Shown piece after piece: positions 46,466 through 55,771 of a stretch of 64,000 nucleotides of DNA. The first letter of the stretch is position 1, and the number at the start of each line of letters is the position of its first letter. The stretch is from Verrucomicrobiota bacterium (GTDB lineage Bacteria > Verrucomicrobiota > Verrucomicrobiia > Chthoniobacterales > Terrimicrobiaceae), in contig JAPLTG010000022.1 in the NCBI GenBank assembly GCA_026398255.1, positions 1-64,000 of the forward strand, given 5' to 3'. The notes below the pieces were generated by a model. The model was not told where the DNA came from. It saw only the letters and a list, made by a program, of their open reading frames with translations, and did not search any database. A program made the position numbers and the translations under genes.

Positions 46466-47113
46466 TCAGCGCGGCGCGAGTGGTTTTTGGAGCCGGAAAT
46501 CGGGATCCGATTTGAGCATGGCCTCAACCTCATAGGTTTGGCCGGACTTCATATCGCGGGTGGAAATTTTTTCCCGGTATTCGATGCGCTCATCGGGATT
46601 GATAACCACAATTCCCTCTTGAGGCTGGAAGGAGCGGTCATCAGACCAACGATCAATCGTGCTGCCGGCAGAATTTTTGGTGAGGATTTCGATCCGTTGG
46701 CTGGTCGAAAAATCAAGCCGGGCCATGCGGTTCGAGTTGTTGCGGATCGAGTAGTTCACCCCGACTTCGCGCGTGTCGGCGAGGTTTGGGGCCTCGGGGT
46801 TCAAGGTTAGCTCGGCCTCCTCGCGAGTTGCCGCAACTCCACGAAAATTTACCGAGGCAAACATGTTGGTGAAAAAACTCTGCACCTGCCCGCTCACGGT
46901 TTGCGGTCCATCTTTTACCAACGGATACTGGCTTGCTGGCGAGGTGGCCCTGAGGATTTTTTGCTCTTTAGAATAGAATTCCGAGCCGCTCACGAAGAAC
47001 GGCGTGCTCTCGTCCGGCGGGGTCCATTCAAAAGGCGTCGAGGCATCTTGGGAATCCAAGGCAACGGCCACAGCCAGCGGCATGGCAAGAAGGACGGCGG
47101 CAAGGCGGTTCAT
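46466..47113 (-). CDS. Exported protein with BsuPI-like domain
   Basis: From ATG 47113 the protein has 215 residues and a signal peptide (MNRLAAVLLAMPLAVAVA). The C-terminal part (LDFSTSQRIEILTKNSAG, DRWSDDRSF, VINPDERIEYREKI) resembles the BsuPI intracellular-proteinase-inhibitor-like domain found in many exported bacterial proteins. The comparison is from memory of the fold pattern. It precedes the exported hypothetical at 45914-46444 on the same strand. Confidence 0.55.
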   Translation of the reverse strand: MNRLAAVLLAMPLAVAVALDSQDASTPFEWTPPDESTPFFVSGSEFYSKEQKILRATSPASQYPLVKDGPQTVSGQVQSFFTNMFASVNFRGVAATREEAELTLNPEAPNLADTREVGVNYSIRNNSNRMARLDFSTSQRIEILTKNSAGSTIDRWSDDRSFQPQEGIVVINPDERIEYREKISTRDMKSGQTYEVEAMLKSDPDFRLQKPLAPR

Positions 47114-47206
47114 GGGCGAAAGTGGTATCGGAGGCACCGAGCGGTTGCAATTCCCAAACACTCGCCTACGCTTCGGCTTCCTTAAACTTCGTCCACAGGC
47201 CCAGAC

Positions 47207-47731
47207 ATGCGCCGAAAGATCCCTTTTCTCGTCCTCGCCACAACCCTGTCACTTCTTGCCTCCGCGACTTTCGCCGGGACCAAGAAAACTCCGACCACCA
47301 CCGTCCGCCTCCATTGCGAGGGGGTGGCTTCCGATGGCTCCTCCTTCGTCACCGAACTCGAACTCACAGACGGCCGGAAAATCCAGATCCGGAAAGTTCC
47401 TGCGGTGAATGAGCGCGACTTCAAAGCCTTCTATCCCTTCCCAGGAAATGACGGCATGGCGGGCGCTTATTTTCGACTCGATGCCCACGGCGCGCACAAA
47501 CTCCATCAACTCACGCTCGAGGACAAAGGCCGAACCGCCGTGGTTTTGATCAACGGTCGCCCTGCTTCCATTATGAAAATCTCCGGCACGGTGGCTGATG
47601 GGATTTTGTATGTGCCCGGAGGATTTCTCCCTCAAGAAATCGCTGCGTTGCAGGCCAAATTTCCGATCATCGGACGCGAGTCGGAATTTGGAAAAATGAA
47701 AGCCGCGCCCAAGCCGGAGGCGGTTCCGTGA
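47207..47731 (+). CDS. Exported protein resembling the SecDF P1-head fold
   Basis: A 174-residue protein with a signal peptide (MRRKIPFLVLATTLSLLASATFA-like start). The central part (FRLDAHGAHKLHQLTLEDKG, RTAVVLINGRPASIMKISG, ADGILYVPGGF) has the same word order as the periplasmic P1-head of SecD, which reads like LTRENIGK-LAIVLDGEVISAP-GGFT. The similarity is from pattern recognition only. It overlaps the M23 peptidase gene by 4 bases. Confidence 0.5.
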   Translation: MRRKIPFLVLATTLSLLASATFAGTKKTPTTTVRLHCEGVASDGSSFVTELELTDGRKIQIRKVPAVNERDFKAFYPFPGNDGMAGAYFRLDAHGAHKLHQLTLEDKGRTAVVLINGRPASIMKISGTVADGILYVPGGFLPQEIAALQAKFPIIGRESEFGKMKAAPKPEAVP

Positions 47732-48744
47732 GATTGCGGTTTGCTCTTTTCGTCATCGCTCTTGCGACCCCGCTCCACGCCGCACTGTTCGATTGGCCCA
47801 CCGAAAACCGAGCACTCCTCGAGGGGCGCCCGCAGGATTTTTTCATGTATGTGAACCGCAATTTCGAGGGTGAGGAAACGAAGCCTTGGGAGGGCGGATC
47901 CTTTGGATTCGTGCGCGGGCCTCAGCGTCAAGACGGAGATGTCATTTACACCACGCTCCACGAAGGCATCGACATCGCCCCGGTGCGCCGGGATGCATCC
48001 GGCAATCCTCTCGATGAAATCCGCGCCTCGGCTGAAGGACTCGTCGTCCACACAAGCCGCGAAGCGGGAGCTTCCAATTACGGCCGTTATGTCGTGATCG
48101 AACACAAAATCGAAGGTTGCCGATTCTACACGCTCTACGCCCACCTCTCGGAAATCACCTGCCAACCCGGCCAGCGCGTCTCCCAAGGCGACAAGATTGG
48201 CCGCATGGGATTCAGTGGAGCCGGCATCAATCGCGAGCGAGCCCATTTGCATTTCGAGATCGCCGTCATGCTCAGCGAAAATTTCGAGACTTGGCATCGC
48301 CAACACTTCGCCGGCAGCCCGAACAAGCACGGCCTCTACAATGGTCTCAACCTTGTCGGCATCGACCCCACCCCGATCCTGCTTGAGTCCGCAAAAAATC
48401 CCGCCTCCCGGTTGGGTGACCATATCCGCAGCCGCGAGCCATTTTACAAAATCACAGTCCCGGACTCCGCCGCACTCTCGCTCGTTCGCCAACATCCCTG
48501 GCTGGTGCCCGACGGCGAGCCAGCGTCTCCGTCCGCATGGACGATTGCTTTCACGCAATATGGGTTTCCCGTTGAGGCCCGGGCCTCCATCGAATCCACC
48601 AAGGAGCCGAAAGTGACTTGGGTCGCAGACACTCATCAAGCCTACCCACACGCCACGCGCGGCATCTTGGCTGGTTCGCCCGGCGCAGCCCGCCTGAGCG
48701 ATTCCGGCAAAAGATTCATCCATCTCCTCTGCGGCGACCTTTGA
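47728..48744 (+). CDS. M23-family metallopeptidase (LytM domain), exported
   Basis: A 338-residue exported protein starting at GTG 47728, overlapping the previous stop (GTGA). After a signal peptide (FALFVIALATPLHA), the LytM zinc site is visible as HEGIDIAPVRR and AHLHFEIAVM. These peptidases cleave peptidoglycan cross-bridges. The other domains are a non-repetitive N-terminal part and a C-terminal part of about 120 residues. It may act in cell-wall remodelling. Confidence 0.9.
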   Translation: MRLRFALFVIALATPLHAALFDWPTENRALLEGRPQDFFMYVNRNFEGEETKPWEGGSFGFVRGPQRQDGDVIYTTLHEGIDIAPVRRDASGNPLDEIRASAEGLVVHTSREAGASNYGRYVVIEHKIEGCRFYTLYAHLSEITCQPGQRVSQGDKIGRMGFSGAGINRERAHLHFEIAVMLSENFETWHRQHFAGSPNKHGLYNGLNLVGIDPTPILLESAKNPASRLGDHIRSREPFYKITVPDSAALSLVRQHPWLVPDGEPASPSAWTIAFTQYGFPVEARASIESTKEPKVTWVADTHQAYPHATRGILAGSPGAARLSDSGKRFIHLLCGDL

Positions 48745-48813
48745 TTTTTTGATGAAAAAACCGCCAAAAAGCTTGCAACCCACCAGCCGCGAGGTAAGTT
48801 TCGCCCCCTAATT

Positions 48814-49083
48814 ATGGCAAAAACAGCATGGCTCGAGCGCAACAAGCGCAAACTGAAAACCGTAGAAAAATACGCTGCCCTTCGCGCAGAATTCAAAGCG
48901 AAGAAGGACTATGCGTCTCTCTCCCAACTTCCTCGCGATGCCAGCCCTACCCGGCTTGTGAATCGCTGCCGCGTTTCGGGCCGTCGTCGTGCGTTCCTTC
49001 GCCGCTTTCAGGTTTCGCGTATCACTTTCCGCGAACTTGCCACCTCGGGACTCATTCCCGGCGTTACCAAAGCCAGTTGGTAA
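48814..49083 (+). CDS. rpsN: 30S ribosomal protein S14
   Basis: An 89-residue S14 of the zinc-independent (C-) type, with only one cysteine. Family marks are TRLVNRCRVSGRRRAFLRRF and FRELATSGLIPGVTKASW. It sits alone, outside a ribosomal protein operon. It may be a paralogue used when zinc is scarce, or the only copy placed apart, as in some lineages. Confidence 0.95.
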   Translation: MAKTAWLERNKRKLKTVEKYAALRAEFKAKKDYASLSQLPRDASPTRLVNRCRVSGRRRAFLRRFQVSRITFRELATSGLIPGVTKASW

Positions 49084-49140
49084 TTCTCTCGCGGGCTTCC
49101 CGTTCCTTTCGACCGGCGAAGCCCGGCCACACCATCGGCC

Positions 49141-50136
49141 ATGTCTCCGATCTGGAAACGAAAACCGGTCGTCGGCGTGGGAATCGGTGTCGGTATTCTC
49201 GGGGCTTTCGCTTTGGCGTTGCGTCATCGCAGCCGTCACTCAGACCGCGGCAGGATCCCAGATGAGATTTCCCCCGCCATTTTCGCCACACGCGTAGCGA
49301 ATACCTCCCTCGGGGATTTTGTTTACCATGTCTGCGGTTCCGGCATGCCGTTGGTTTTTCTTCATGGGATGTTTCTCGGGGCTTCCTCCTACGAATGGTC
49401 GAAGGTTTACACCCGCTTCGCGATGGACCGCGAAGTCATCGCGCCGGATCTGATCGGTTACGGAGAATCCGAGCGACCATCCACCCCGCTCGATCCCGAT
49501 GAACATGTCCAATCCCTCGCGGAGTTTCTCCGCTCCGTCTGCCCCCACCGCCCTGCCATCCTGGTCGCCAGCGGTCTCACTTCCCAAGTCGCACTCCTGC
49601 TCGCCGCGAAACATCCAGAACTCATCGCCCGCCTCATTCTTTTCCTGCCGACACGCCTTCAAGACTCCAGCCAAGCCCAAACGATGGGTCTCGTCTCTGG
49701 CAGCATGATTCCCGGCGTGGGCCGATTCATCTACCACCGCCACACCTCCCGCCCTCCATTTATCCGCGCCTGGCTCTCACGCACCGGATACTCGAATCCT
49801 GAAAACCTCGCCCAGGAAACCGTCGAAGTCCTCGCCTCCTCCTCCCAGCAATATGGCGCCGAGCATGCGATTCTTGGACTTTTGAAAAACAGGAAAAAAT
49901 ACGCCGCCTCCCATCGCCTCTCCGACATCATGGCGCCTGCCCATATCCTCTGGCCGGCAAGAGCCCCGGCATTCCCGCTTTCGGAAGCCACCACGCTCGT
50001 CCGCCAGCTTCCTAAAACCAGCCTCGAAGTCCTGAACGACTGCTCGGCTTTTGCCCCGATGGAAACTCCCGGTATCCTCGTCCGGTCCCTCACGCACTGG
50101 CTGGATGGTGATCTCGCCGAAAACCTCCCCGCCTGA
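49141..50136 (+). CDS. Alpha/beta-hydrolase-fold protein, membrane-anchored, catalytic residues lost
   Basis: A 331-residue protein with an N-terminal anchor span (GVGIGVGILGAFALALRHRS) and an alpha/beta hydrolase core (GMPLVFLHGMFLGASSYEW, RPAILVASGLTSQVALLLA). The nucleophile elbow reads VASGLT rather than GxSxG, and the C-terminal histidine position reads CSAFAPMETPG where relatives have GHxP. The fold is likely but hydrolase activity doubtful. It is followed after 3 bases by a histidine phosphatase gene. Confidence 0.78.
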   Translation: MSPIWKRKPVVGVGIGVGILGAFALALRHRSRHSDRGRIPDEISPAIFATRVANTSLGDFVYHVCGSGMPLVFLHGMFLGASSYEWSKVYTRFAMDREVIAPDLIGYGESERPSTPLDPDEHVQSLAEFLRSVCPHRPAILVASGLTSQVALLLAAKHPELIARLILFLPTRLQDSSQAQTMGLVSGSMIPGVGRFIYHRHTSRPPFIRAWLSRTGYSNPENLAQETVEVLASSSQQYGAEHAILGLLKNRKKYAASHRLSDIMAPAHILWPARAPAFPLSEATTLVRQLPKTSLEVLNDCSAFAPMETPGILVRSLTHWLDGDLAENLPA

Positions 50137-50139
50137 TCC

Positions 50140-50724
50140 ATGACAACTCCGCCCACCCAGAAAGTCATCCTCGTCCGCCATGGCGAAACAGAATGGAGCC
50201 TCAATGGACGCCACACCTCCACCACGGACATTCCGCTGACTGCACTCGGGGAGCAACGCGCCGCCATGCTTCAGCCATTTCTTTCCAAATGGAATTTCGG
50301 TCTCGTGCTATGCAGCCCCCGGCTCCGCGCCCGCCGGACTTGCGAACTCGCCGGCTGGTCGAATTCAGCGGAGATCACTCCGGATCTCTCCGAGTGGAAT
50401 TACGGTGACTATGAAGGCCTCACGACCCCGGAAATTCGAAAATCAGTTCCCGATTGGACTGTTTTCACCCACCCTTGCCCGAATGGCGAATCCGCCTCCG
50501 ATGTGGGCGCTCGGGTCGATCGAGTCATTTCCAAAATCCGCGACGCAGGGTGCGAAACGCTCGTCGTTGGCCATGCCCACTGCCTCCGCGTGCTGACCGC
50601 TCGCTGGCTCGGGCTGGACGCCCTCGGGTCCCGCTTTTTCCAACTGGAAACCGGGACATGGAGCGAACTCGGCTACGAGCACGGAAATCCCGTCCTCAAA
50701 GCTTGGAGCGCCCCACCCGCTTGA
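50140..50724 (+). CDS. Histidine phosphatase family protein
   Basis: A 194-residue phosphoglycerate-mutase-type protein. The nucleophile motif is LVRHGETEWSLNGRHTS and the second catalytic histidine is in LVVGHAHCLRVLTARW. It should remove phosphate from small substrates in the cytoplasm. It starts 3 bases after the hydrolase-like gene. The substrate is not predictable. Confidence 0.9.
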   Translation: MTTPPTQKVILVRHGETEWSLNGRHTSTTDIPLTALGEQRAAMLQPFLSKWNFGLVLCSPRLRARRTCELAGWSNSAEITPDLSEWNYGDYEGLTTPEIRKSVPDWTVFTHPCPNGESASDVGARVDRVISKIRDAGCETLVVGHAHCLRVLTARWLGLDALGSRFFQLETGTWSELGYEHGNPVLKAWSAPPA

Positions 50725-50754
50725 AAGCTGTTCCGAGCTTGAGAAACGACGGCG

Positions 50755-53247
50755 TCAACCAGCGGCGGTTTCGCTTTCGGTTTGCTCTTTCGAGTGGACG
50801 ACCACGAAGCCGAGTTTGTCGCCGTCTTTTTGGACAGTGACGCTGTCGCCGGGCTTGATGTTTCCACGGAGCACTTCCTCGGCCATCGGATCCTCGATGT
50901 ATTTCTCCACGGCGCGGCGCATGGGGCGGGCGCCGTAGGTCGGGTCGTAGCCTTTGGTGATGAGGAAATCCTGTGCGGTGGCGTCGAGCGTGAGGTGGAT
51001 GTCCTTGGCCTTGACGCGTTCGACCACCTTCGAAATTTCGAGGTCCACGATTTTGACGAGGTCGGGTTTCTCGAGGGTGTGGAAAACAATGATGTCATCG
51101 AGGCGGTTGATGAACTCGGGTTTGAAGACACGCTTGGCCTCACCGAGGATTTTTTCCTTCATCACATCGTAGTTATCAGACCCGCCTGTTGGGGCTCCGA
51201 AGCCTAGAGTCGTTTGTTTTTTGATCAGCTCCGCCCCGACATTCGAGGTCATGATGATGATCGTATTGCGGAAATCGATTTTGCGACCGAGCGAGTCGGT
51301 GATTTTTCCCTCCTCGAGGATTTGCAGGAGGAGATGCATGACATCCGGGTGCGCTTTTTCAATCTCGTCGAAAAGCACGACGGCGTAAGGCTTGCGGCGC
51401 ACGGCCTCGCTGAGCTGGCCGCCCTCTTCATATCCAATGTAGCCGGGAGGCGAGCCGATGAGGCGGGACGCGCTGAATTTCTCCATGTATTCCGACATAT
51501 CGATCTGGATGAGCGAGTCGGAACTTCCAAACATGAACTCGGCGAGGGTGCGGGCGAGGAAGGTTTTTCCAACACCTGTGGGGCCAAGGAAAATGAACGA
51601 GCCGATCGGGCGCTTCGGGTCCTTGAGGTCAGCTCGGGAGCGGCGAAGAGCCTTGCTGATCGCAACAACGGCTTCGTTCTGACCAATGACCTTGTCCTCG
51701 AGTTCCTTCTCCATCGCGAGGAGCTTGGCGGTTTCCTGCTGCTCCATCCGGGAAAGAGGAACGCCGGTCCACTTGGAGAGGACATGCATGATCTCGTCGG
51801 CGGAAACAATGACTTCCTTTTCTTCCTTGTGGGTGCGCCACTCGGCGAGGATGGAGTCGAGTTTGTCCTTCGCCTGTTTCTCCGTGTCGCGGAGAGCGGC
51901 GGCTTTTTCAAAGTCCTGAGCCTTGATGGCCGCTTCTTTATCGAGCCGGATGGTTTCGATTTCCTTCTCGAGGTCCTTCACATTCGGAGGACGGGTCATC
52001 GCGGAGATACGGGCGCGAGATCCGGCTTCGTCCACGAGATCGATGGCCTTGTCGGGCAGGAAACGGCCTGTGATGTAGCGGTCCGAGAGTTTCGCGGCGG
52101 CTTCGAGGGCCTCATCGAGGAACTTCGCTTTGTGGTGGGCTTCGTATTTCGGACGGATGCCTTGGAGAATGAGAATCGTCTGATCGACGGTCGGAGCCTC
52201 GACTTTCACCTGCTGGAAGCGGCGCTCTAGAGCGGAGTCTTTTTCAATGTATTTCCGGTATTCATTCAGCGTGGTGGCGCCGACGCACTGAAGTTCTCCG
52301 CGGCTGAGGGCGGGCTTGATGATGTTCGATGCATCCATCGCGCCTTCCGCGGAACCCGCTCCGACGAGCGTGTGAAGCTCGTCGATGAAAAGAATGACAT
52401 TTTTGTTGCGACGGATTTCATCCATCACCGCCTTGATGCGCTCCTCAAACTGGCCGCGATATTTTGTGCCGGCGACCATGAGGGCCAAGTCGAGTGTGAT
52501 GACGCGTTTTTCGCGGAGGATTTCGGGAACATTGCCCGCGATGATTTCTTGGGCGAGGCCCTCGGCGATCGCGGTCTTGCCGACGCCGGCCTCGCCGATG
52601 AGGACGGGGTTGTTTTTGCTACGGCGGCAGAGGATTTGGATGATCCGCTCGATTTCGTCGGCACGGCCGATGACGGGGTCGAGTTCCCCTTTGCGCGCCT
52701 GCTCAGTGAGGTCGCGCCCGAAGGATTTGAGCGCGGGAGTTTTTGTGGAGGACTTCGATCCGCCGGAAGCTTCGGCAGGAACCGAGTCGTCGTCATCGGA
52801 GGGGGCGAAATTCGGATCGAGTTCCTTGAGGATTTCGTTGCGGGTGCGCTCGATGTCGATTTCGAGATTCTTAAGAACACGCGCGGCGACGCCTTCGCCT
52901 TCGCGGAGCAGACCGAGGAGCACGTGCTCGGTGCCGACATAAGAGTGTTGAAGGCTTTTCGCCTCCTTGCCAGCGAGGGCGAGAACCTTTTTCACGCGAG
53001 GCGTGTAGGGAATATTTCCGGCCATCTTGGTTTCGGGTCCGGAGCCGACTTGCTTCTCCACCTCCATGCGAACGGTCTCGAGGTCGAGGCCCATTTTTTG
53101 AAGGACATTCACGGCGACGCCCTGACCGAGTTTAATGAGGCCGAGGAGAAGGTGCTCGGTGCCGACATAGTTGTGATTAAACCGATCGGCCTCCTTACGG
53201 GCGAGGGCCAGGACCTGTTGAGCGCGGGGAGTGAAGTTGTTCATCAT
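50755..53247 (-). CDS. clpC: ATP-dependent Clp protease ATP-binding subunit ClpC
   Basis: From ATG 53247 the protein has 830 residues; ATG 53244 is an alternative, and a longer frame to 53532 is a shadow over mcsB. Two N-terminal repeats (TPRAQQVLALARKEADR and PRVKKVLALAGKEAKSLQ) bind partners. The AAA+ domains carry GEAGVGKTAI and GPTGVGKTFLA. A UVR-like coiled coil (EAAIKAQDFEKAAALRD) lies between them. ClpC unfolds proteins for ClpP. It ends the mcsA-mcsB-clpC operon. Confidence 0.96.
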   Translation of the reverse strand: MMNNFTPRAQQVLALARKEADRFNHNYVGTEHLLLGLIKLGQGVAVNVLQKMGLDLETVRMEVEKQVGSGPETKMAGNIPYTPRVKKVLALAGKEAKSLQHSYVGTEHVLLGLLREGEGVAARVLKNLEIDIERTRNEILKELDPNFAPSDDDDSVPAEASGGSKSSTKTPALKSFGRDLTEQARKGELDPVIGRADEIERIIQILCRRSKNNPVLIGEAGVGKTAIAEGLAQEIIAGNVPEILREKRVITLDLALMVAGTKYRGQFEERIKAVMDEIRRNKNVILFIDELHTLVGAGSAEGAMDASNIIKPALSRGELQCVGATTLNEYRKYIEKDSALERRFQQVKVEAPTVDQTILILQGIRPKYEAHHKAKFLDEALEAAAKLSDRYITGRFLPDKAIDLVDEAGSRARISAMTRPPNVKDLEKEIETIRLDKEAAIKAQDFEKAAALRDTEKQAKDKLDSILAEWRTHKEEKEVIVSADEIMHVLSKWTGVPLSRMEQQETAKLLAMEKELEDKVIGQNEAVVAISKALRRSRADLKDPKRPIGSFIFLGPTGVGKTFLARTLAEFMFGSSDSLIQIDMSEYMEKFSASRLIGSPPGYIGYEEGGQLSEAVRRKPYAVVLFDEIEKAHPDVMHLLLQILEEGKITDSLGRKIDFRNTIIIMTSNVGAELIKKQTTLGFGAPTGGSDNYDVMKEKILGEAKRVFKPEFINRLDDIIVFHTLEKPDLVKIVDLEISKVVERVKAKDIHLTLDATAQDFLITKGYDPTYGARPMRRAVEKYIEDPMAEEVLRGNIKPGDSVTVQKDGDKLGFVVVHSKEQTESETAAG

Positions 53248-54356
53248 TGTTTGGAAGTGGCAGTGGGAACGGAAATTTTCAATCGGGACATATCCGGCCC
53301 GGGCATCTGGTTCAATTTGGCCCGAATGATCGTGGCGCGCAAGGTGTCCCTTTCCTCCGAGGACATTTTCTGAACCTGGGCGCCTTTCTGCAAATGAGCG
53401 GGCTGGGTTTCGATAAAAAGCTCGTCGACGGGAAAGCGGTGGGCCTCCGGAAAAACATCCAGGTCGATGCCGAGTTTGATCACCGAAAGAAGGTTCAGGG
53501 CCTCCTTGGAACTCATCGAAAAGGCGTGGCAAAGGATGCCGTAGGCGCGGCCAATCTGGTCGTGAAGTGTGACCGGTTTGCGCTGGGAGAGAAGCGCCCG
53601 GGCGTTCTGCTCGTGCTCGATGATCTGCTCAATGACGCGGTTGAGTCGGCCGATGATTTCCTCCTCGGTCTCGCCGAGCGTGGTTTGGTTCGAGACTTGA
53701 AAAAGATTCCCCATCGCCTCGGTTCCCTCCCCGTGGAGTCCGCGAACGGCGAGTCCGATTTTGTTCACCGAGTTGATGATTTTATTGATCTGGTCACTCA
53801 TCACGAGCGCCGGAAGGTGCAACATGGCCGAGGCGCGCATGCCGGTGCCAACATTCGAGGGGCAGGCGGTGAGATAACCGAGGTGGGAATCAAAAGCGAA
53901 ATCCAGCGAGGACTCGAGCTCGCTATCCACGCGGTTGATCATGTCGAAGACATTGCCAAGCTGGAGCCCGCAGCAGATCGCCTGCATGCGGAGGTGGTCC
54001 TCCTCGTTGATCATGACGCTGAGGGACTGGCGGGCATTCGTCACCACCGCGCTGCCGACGGCTTTGGCAGCGTGCTCGCGGCTGATGAGGTGGCGCTCGA
54101 CGAGGACTTGTTTTTCCAGTGGCGAAAGGGATTCCAACGGCTCGGAATAGGACTCCTCCATCTCGGGCAGAGCTTCCACGGCGGTCTTCACAAGACCCAT
54201 CACCTCGAGTCGCTCGGCTTTTTTGGCCCAACCGGGGAAGGGTTTGTTGCGGATGTTGCGGGCGAGGCGGACGCGGCTGCTGACGACGATCTGTCGGTTT
54301 GGACCGTCGCCGGAAAGCCATTCGCCGGAATTCGCGATGATGCGTGAGAATTTCAT
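53244..54356 (-). CDS. mcsB: Protein arginine kinase McsB
   Basis: A 370-residue phosphagen-kinase-like enzyme that phosphorylates arginine residues, marking proteins for ClpCP. It has VVSSRVRLARNIRNKPFPGW, NEEDHLRMQAICCG and CPSNVGTGMRASAMLH, with the catalytic cysteine in the last motif. Its stop overlaps the clpC start by 4 bases and its start is next to the mcsA stop, so the three genes are tightly coupled. The partner CtsR repressor gene is absent. Confidence 0.95.
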   Translation of the reverse strand: MKFSRIIANSGEWLSGDGPNRQIVVSSRVRLARNIRNKPFPGWAKKAERLEVMGLVKTAVEALPEMEESYSEPLESLSPLEKQVLVERHLISREHAAKAVGSAVVTNARQSLSVMINEEDHLRMQAICCGLQLGNVFDMINRVDSELESSLDFAFDSHLGYLTACPSNVGTGMRASAMLHLPALVMSDQINKIINSVNKIGLAVRGLHGEGTEAMGNLFQVSNQTTLGETEEEIIGRLNRVIEQIIEHEQNARALLSQRKPVTLHDQIGRAYGILCHAFSMSSKEALNLLSVIKLGIDLDVFPEAHRFPVDELFIETQPAHLQKGAQVQKMSSEERDTLRATIIRAKLNQMPGPDMSRLKISVPTATSKQ

Positions 54357-54845
54357 TTAGACGGGTTCCGCCTCGAGCAGGCGGATTTGGTCGCGAAGTT
54401 CTGCGGCTTTCTCGAATTCCTCGGCTGCGACGGCCTTGGAGAGATTGTCTTGAAGAGATTTGAGTTTCTCGCCCCGCTGGCGGGTCATGTGGAATTTCGC
54501 CGGGGTTTTGCCTGTGTGGGCGGTGCCCTTGTGCATGTTTTTCAACATCGGGGCGATGCCATCGTCGAACACCGTGTAGCAATGACTGCAACCCAGTCGG
54601 CCGGTTTTTTTGAAATCTGCTTGGGTGAAACCACAGACAGGGCATTTCACACTCGCGGGATTTTTTTCAATTTGCTGGGAGTCGCCAATACCGAGAAGCA
54701 GATCCGCAAGGGCGAAACCAGTCGGGTCGTTGACGCCTTTCTCTTTGGAGCAGGATTCGCAGAGGTTCACTTTCTGCATCTTCCCGTCCACGATTTGGGT
54801 CAGAAAAACCGTCGCTTCCATGGCGTGGCAAACATCACATTGCAT
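54357..54845 (-). CDS. mcsA: McsA, zinc-finger activator of McsB
   Basis: A 162-residue protein with paired CxxC motifs (C3/C6, C29/C32, C68/C71, C86/C89) and a C-terminal UVR motif (AAEEFEKAAELRDQIRLLE). In Firmicutes McsA stimulates McsB kinase activity and links it to ClpC. It is the first gene of the operon, directly abutting mcsB. Confidence 0.93.
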   Translation of the reverse strand: MQCDVCHAMEATVFLTQIVDGKMQKVNLCESCSKEKGVNDPTGFALADLLLGIGDSQQIEKNPASVKCPVCGFTQADFKKTGRLGCSHCYTVFDDGIAPMLKNMHKGTAHTGKTPAKFHMTRQRGEKLKSLQDNLSKAVAAEEFEKAAELRDQIRLLEAEPV

Positions 54846-54853
54846 CGTTTTGG

Positions 54854-55726
54854 TCAGCTATAGATCGGTGTGCCGGTGGAGGCTGTCAACTCACGGAAAC
54901 GCGTGATGAGGCGGCGCGTAATCGGGCCGGGCTTGCCATCACCGATCAGGCGGGTGTCGAGCTTAACGGCCGGGATGATTTCAGCGGCTGTGCCGGTTAG
55001 GAAACACTCGTCAGCTGTGAAAATGTCATAGCGCGTCATCATCGGCTCGTGGATTGGAATGCCGAACTCCGACGCGAGATCAAAAACAACTGAACGGGTG
55101 ACACCCGCCAACGCGCCAGCGGAGATAGGCGGCGTCGTAATAACTCCATTTTTGATAATGAATATATTGTCACCTGTGCACTCGGAGACGAAGCCTTGCT
55201 CATTAAGCATGAGCCCCTCGCCTGCGCCGGCATTTTGGGCCTCGATCTTGGCCATGACATTGTTGAGGTAATTCAGCGACTTCACCATCGGGCTGAGCGC
55301 ACCGTGAGGAATTCGCCGGGTCGCACAGGTCACCACATCGAGTCCGTTTTCGTATTTATCGGCGGAGTAGAGCGTGATTTTCGAAGCGATGATGAAGAGC
55401 GAAGCCTTCGGACAAAGCATGGGATTCAGACCGAGATCCCCCACCCCGCGTGTGACGACAAGACGGATGTAGCCATCTTGGAGATTGTTTTGGCGGATCG
55501 TCTCGAGCGTCGCCTCGATAACGGCGGATTTACCCATGCCGATGTTGAGAGCGATCGCGCGGGCGGAATCGAACAGGCGATCGATGTGCTCTTCGAGACG
55601 GAAGACCCGTCCATTGTAAAAGCGGATCCCTTCAAAAACCCCGTCGCCGTAGAGCAAACCGTGATCGAACACGGAAATCTTCGCGTTCTCTTTGTCGTAA
55701 AATTCGCCGTCTATGTAGATTTTCAT
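54854..55726 (-). CDS. ilvE: Branched-chain amino acid aminotransferase-like class IV transaminase
   Basis: A 290-residue PLP enzyme of fold type IV. GDGVFEGIRFYNGRVFRLEEH at the N-terminus, the Schiff-base lysine in PMVKSLNYLNNVMAK and the phosphate-binding ECFLTGTAAEIIPAV are characteristic. It should transfer amino groups between branched-chain keto acids and glutamate. A D-amino acid aminotransferase role cannot be excluded. It is just upstream of the folC-accD region on the same strand. Confidence 0.85.
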   Translation of the reverse strand: MKIYIDGEFYDKENAKISVFDHGLLYGDGVFEGIRFYNGRVFRLEEHIDRLFDSARAIALNIGMGKSAVIEATLETIRQNNLQDGYIRLVVTRGVGDLGLNPMLCPKASLFIIASKITLYSADKYENGLDVVTCATRRIPHGALSPMVKSLNYLNNVMAKIEAQNAGAGEGLMLNEQGFVSECTGDNIFIIKNGVITTPPISAGALAGVTRSVVFDLASEFGIPIHEPMMTRYDIFTADECFLTGTAAEIIPAVKLDTRLIGDGKPGPITRRLITRFRELTASTGTPIYS

Positions 55727-55771
55727 GTGGAAAAATGGCTCGGCAATCCAGCGCCGAGAGGAACGAAAAGA

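Noticed and set aside
53247-54347. A 366-codon plus-strand frame opposite mcsB, and similar frames opposite clpC (52372-53373), dnaB (21647-22618) and secDF (10657-11880)
   Set aside because: Each mirrors a gene with clear catalytic motifs and shows the biased amino-acid mix of a shadow frame.
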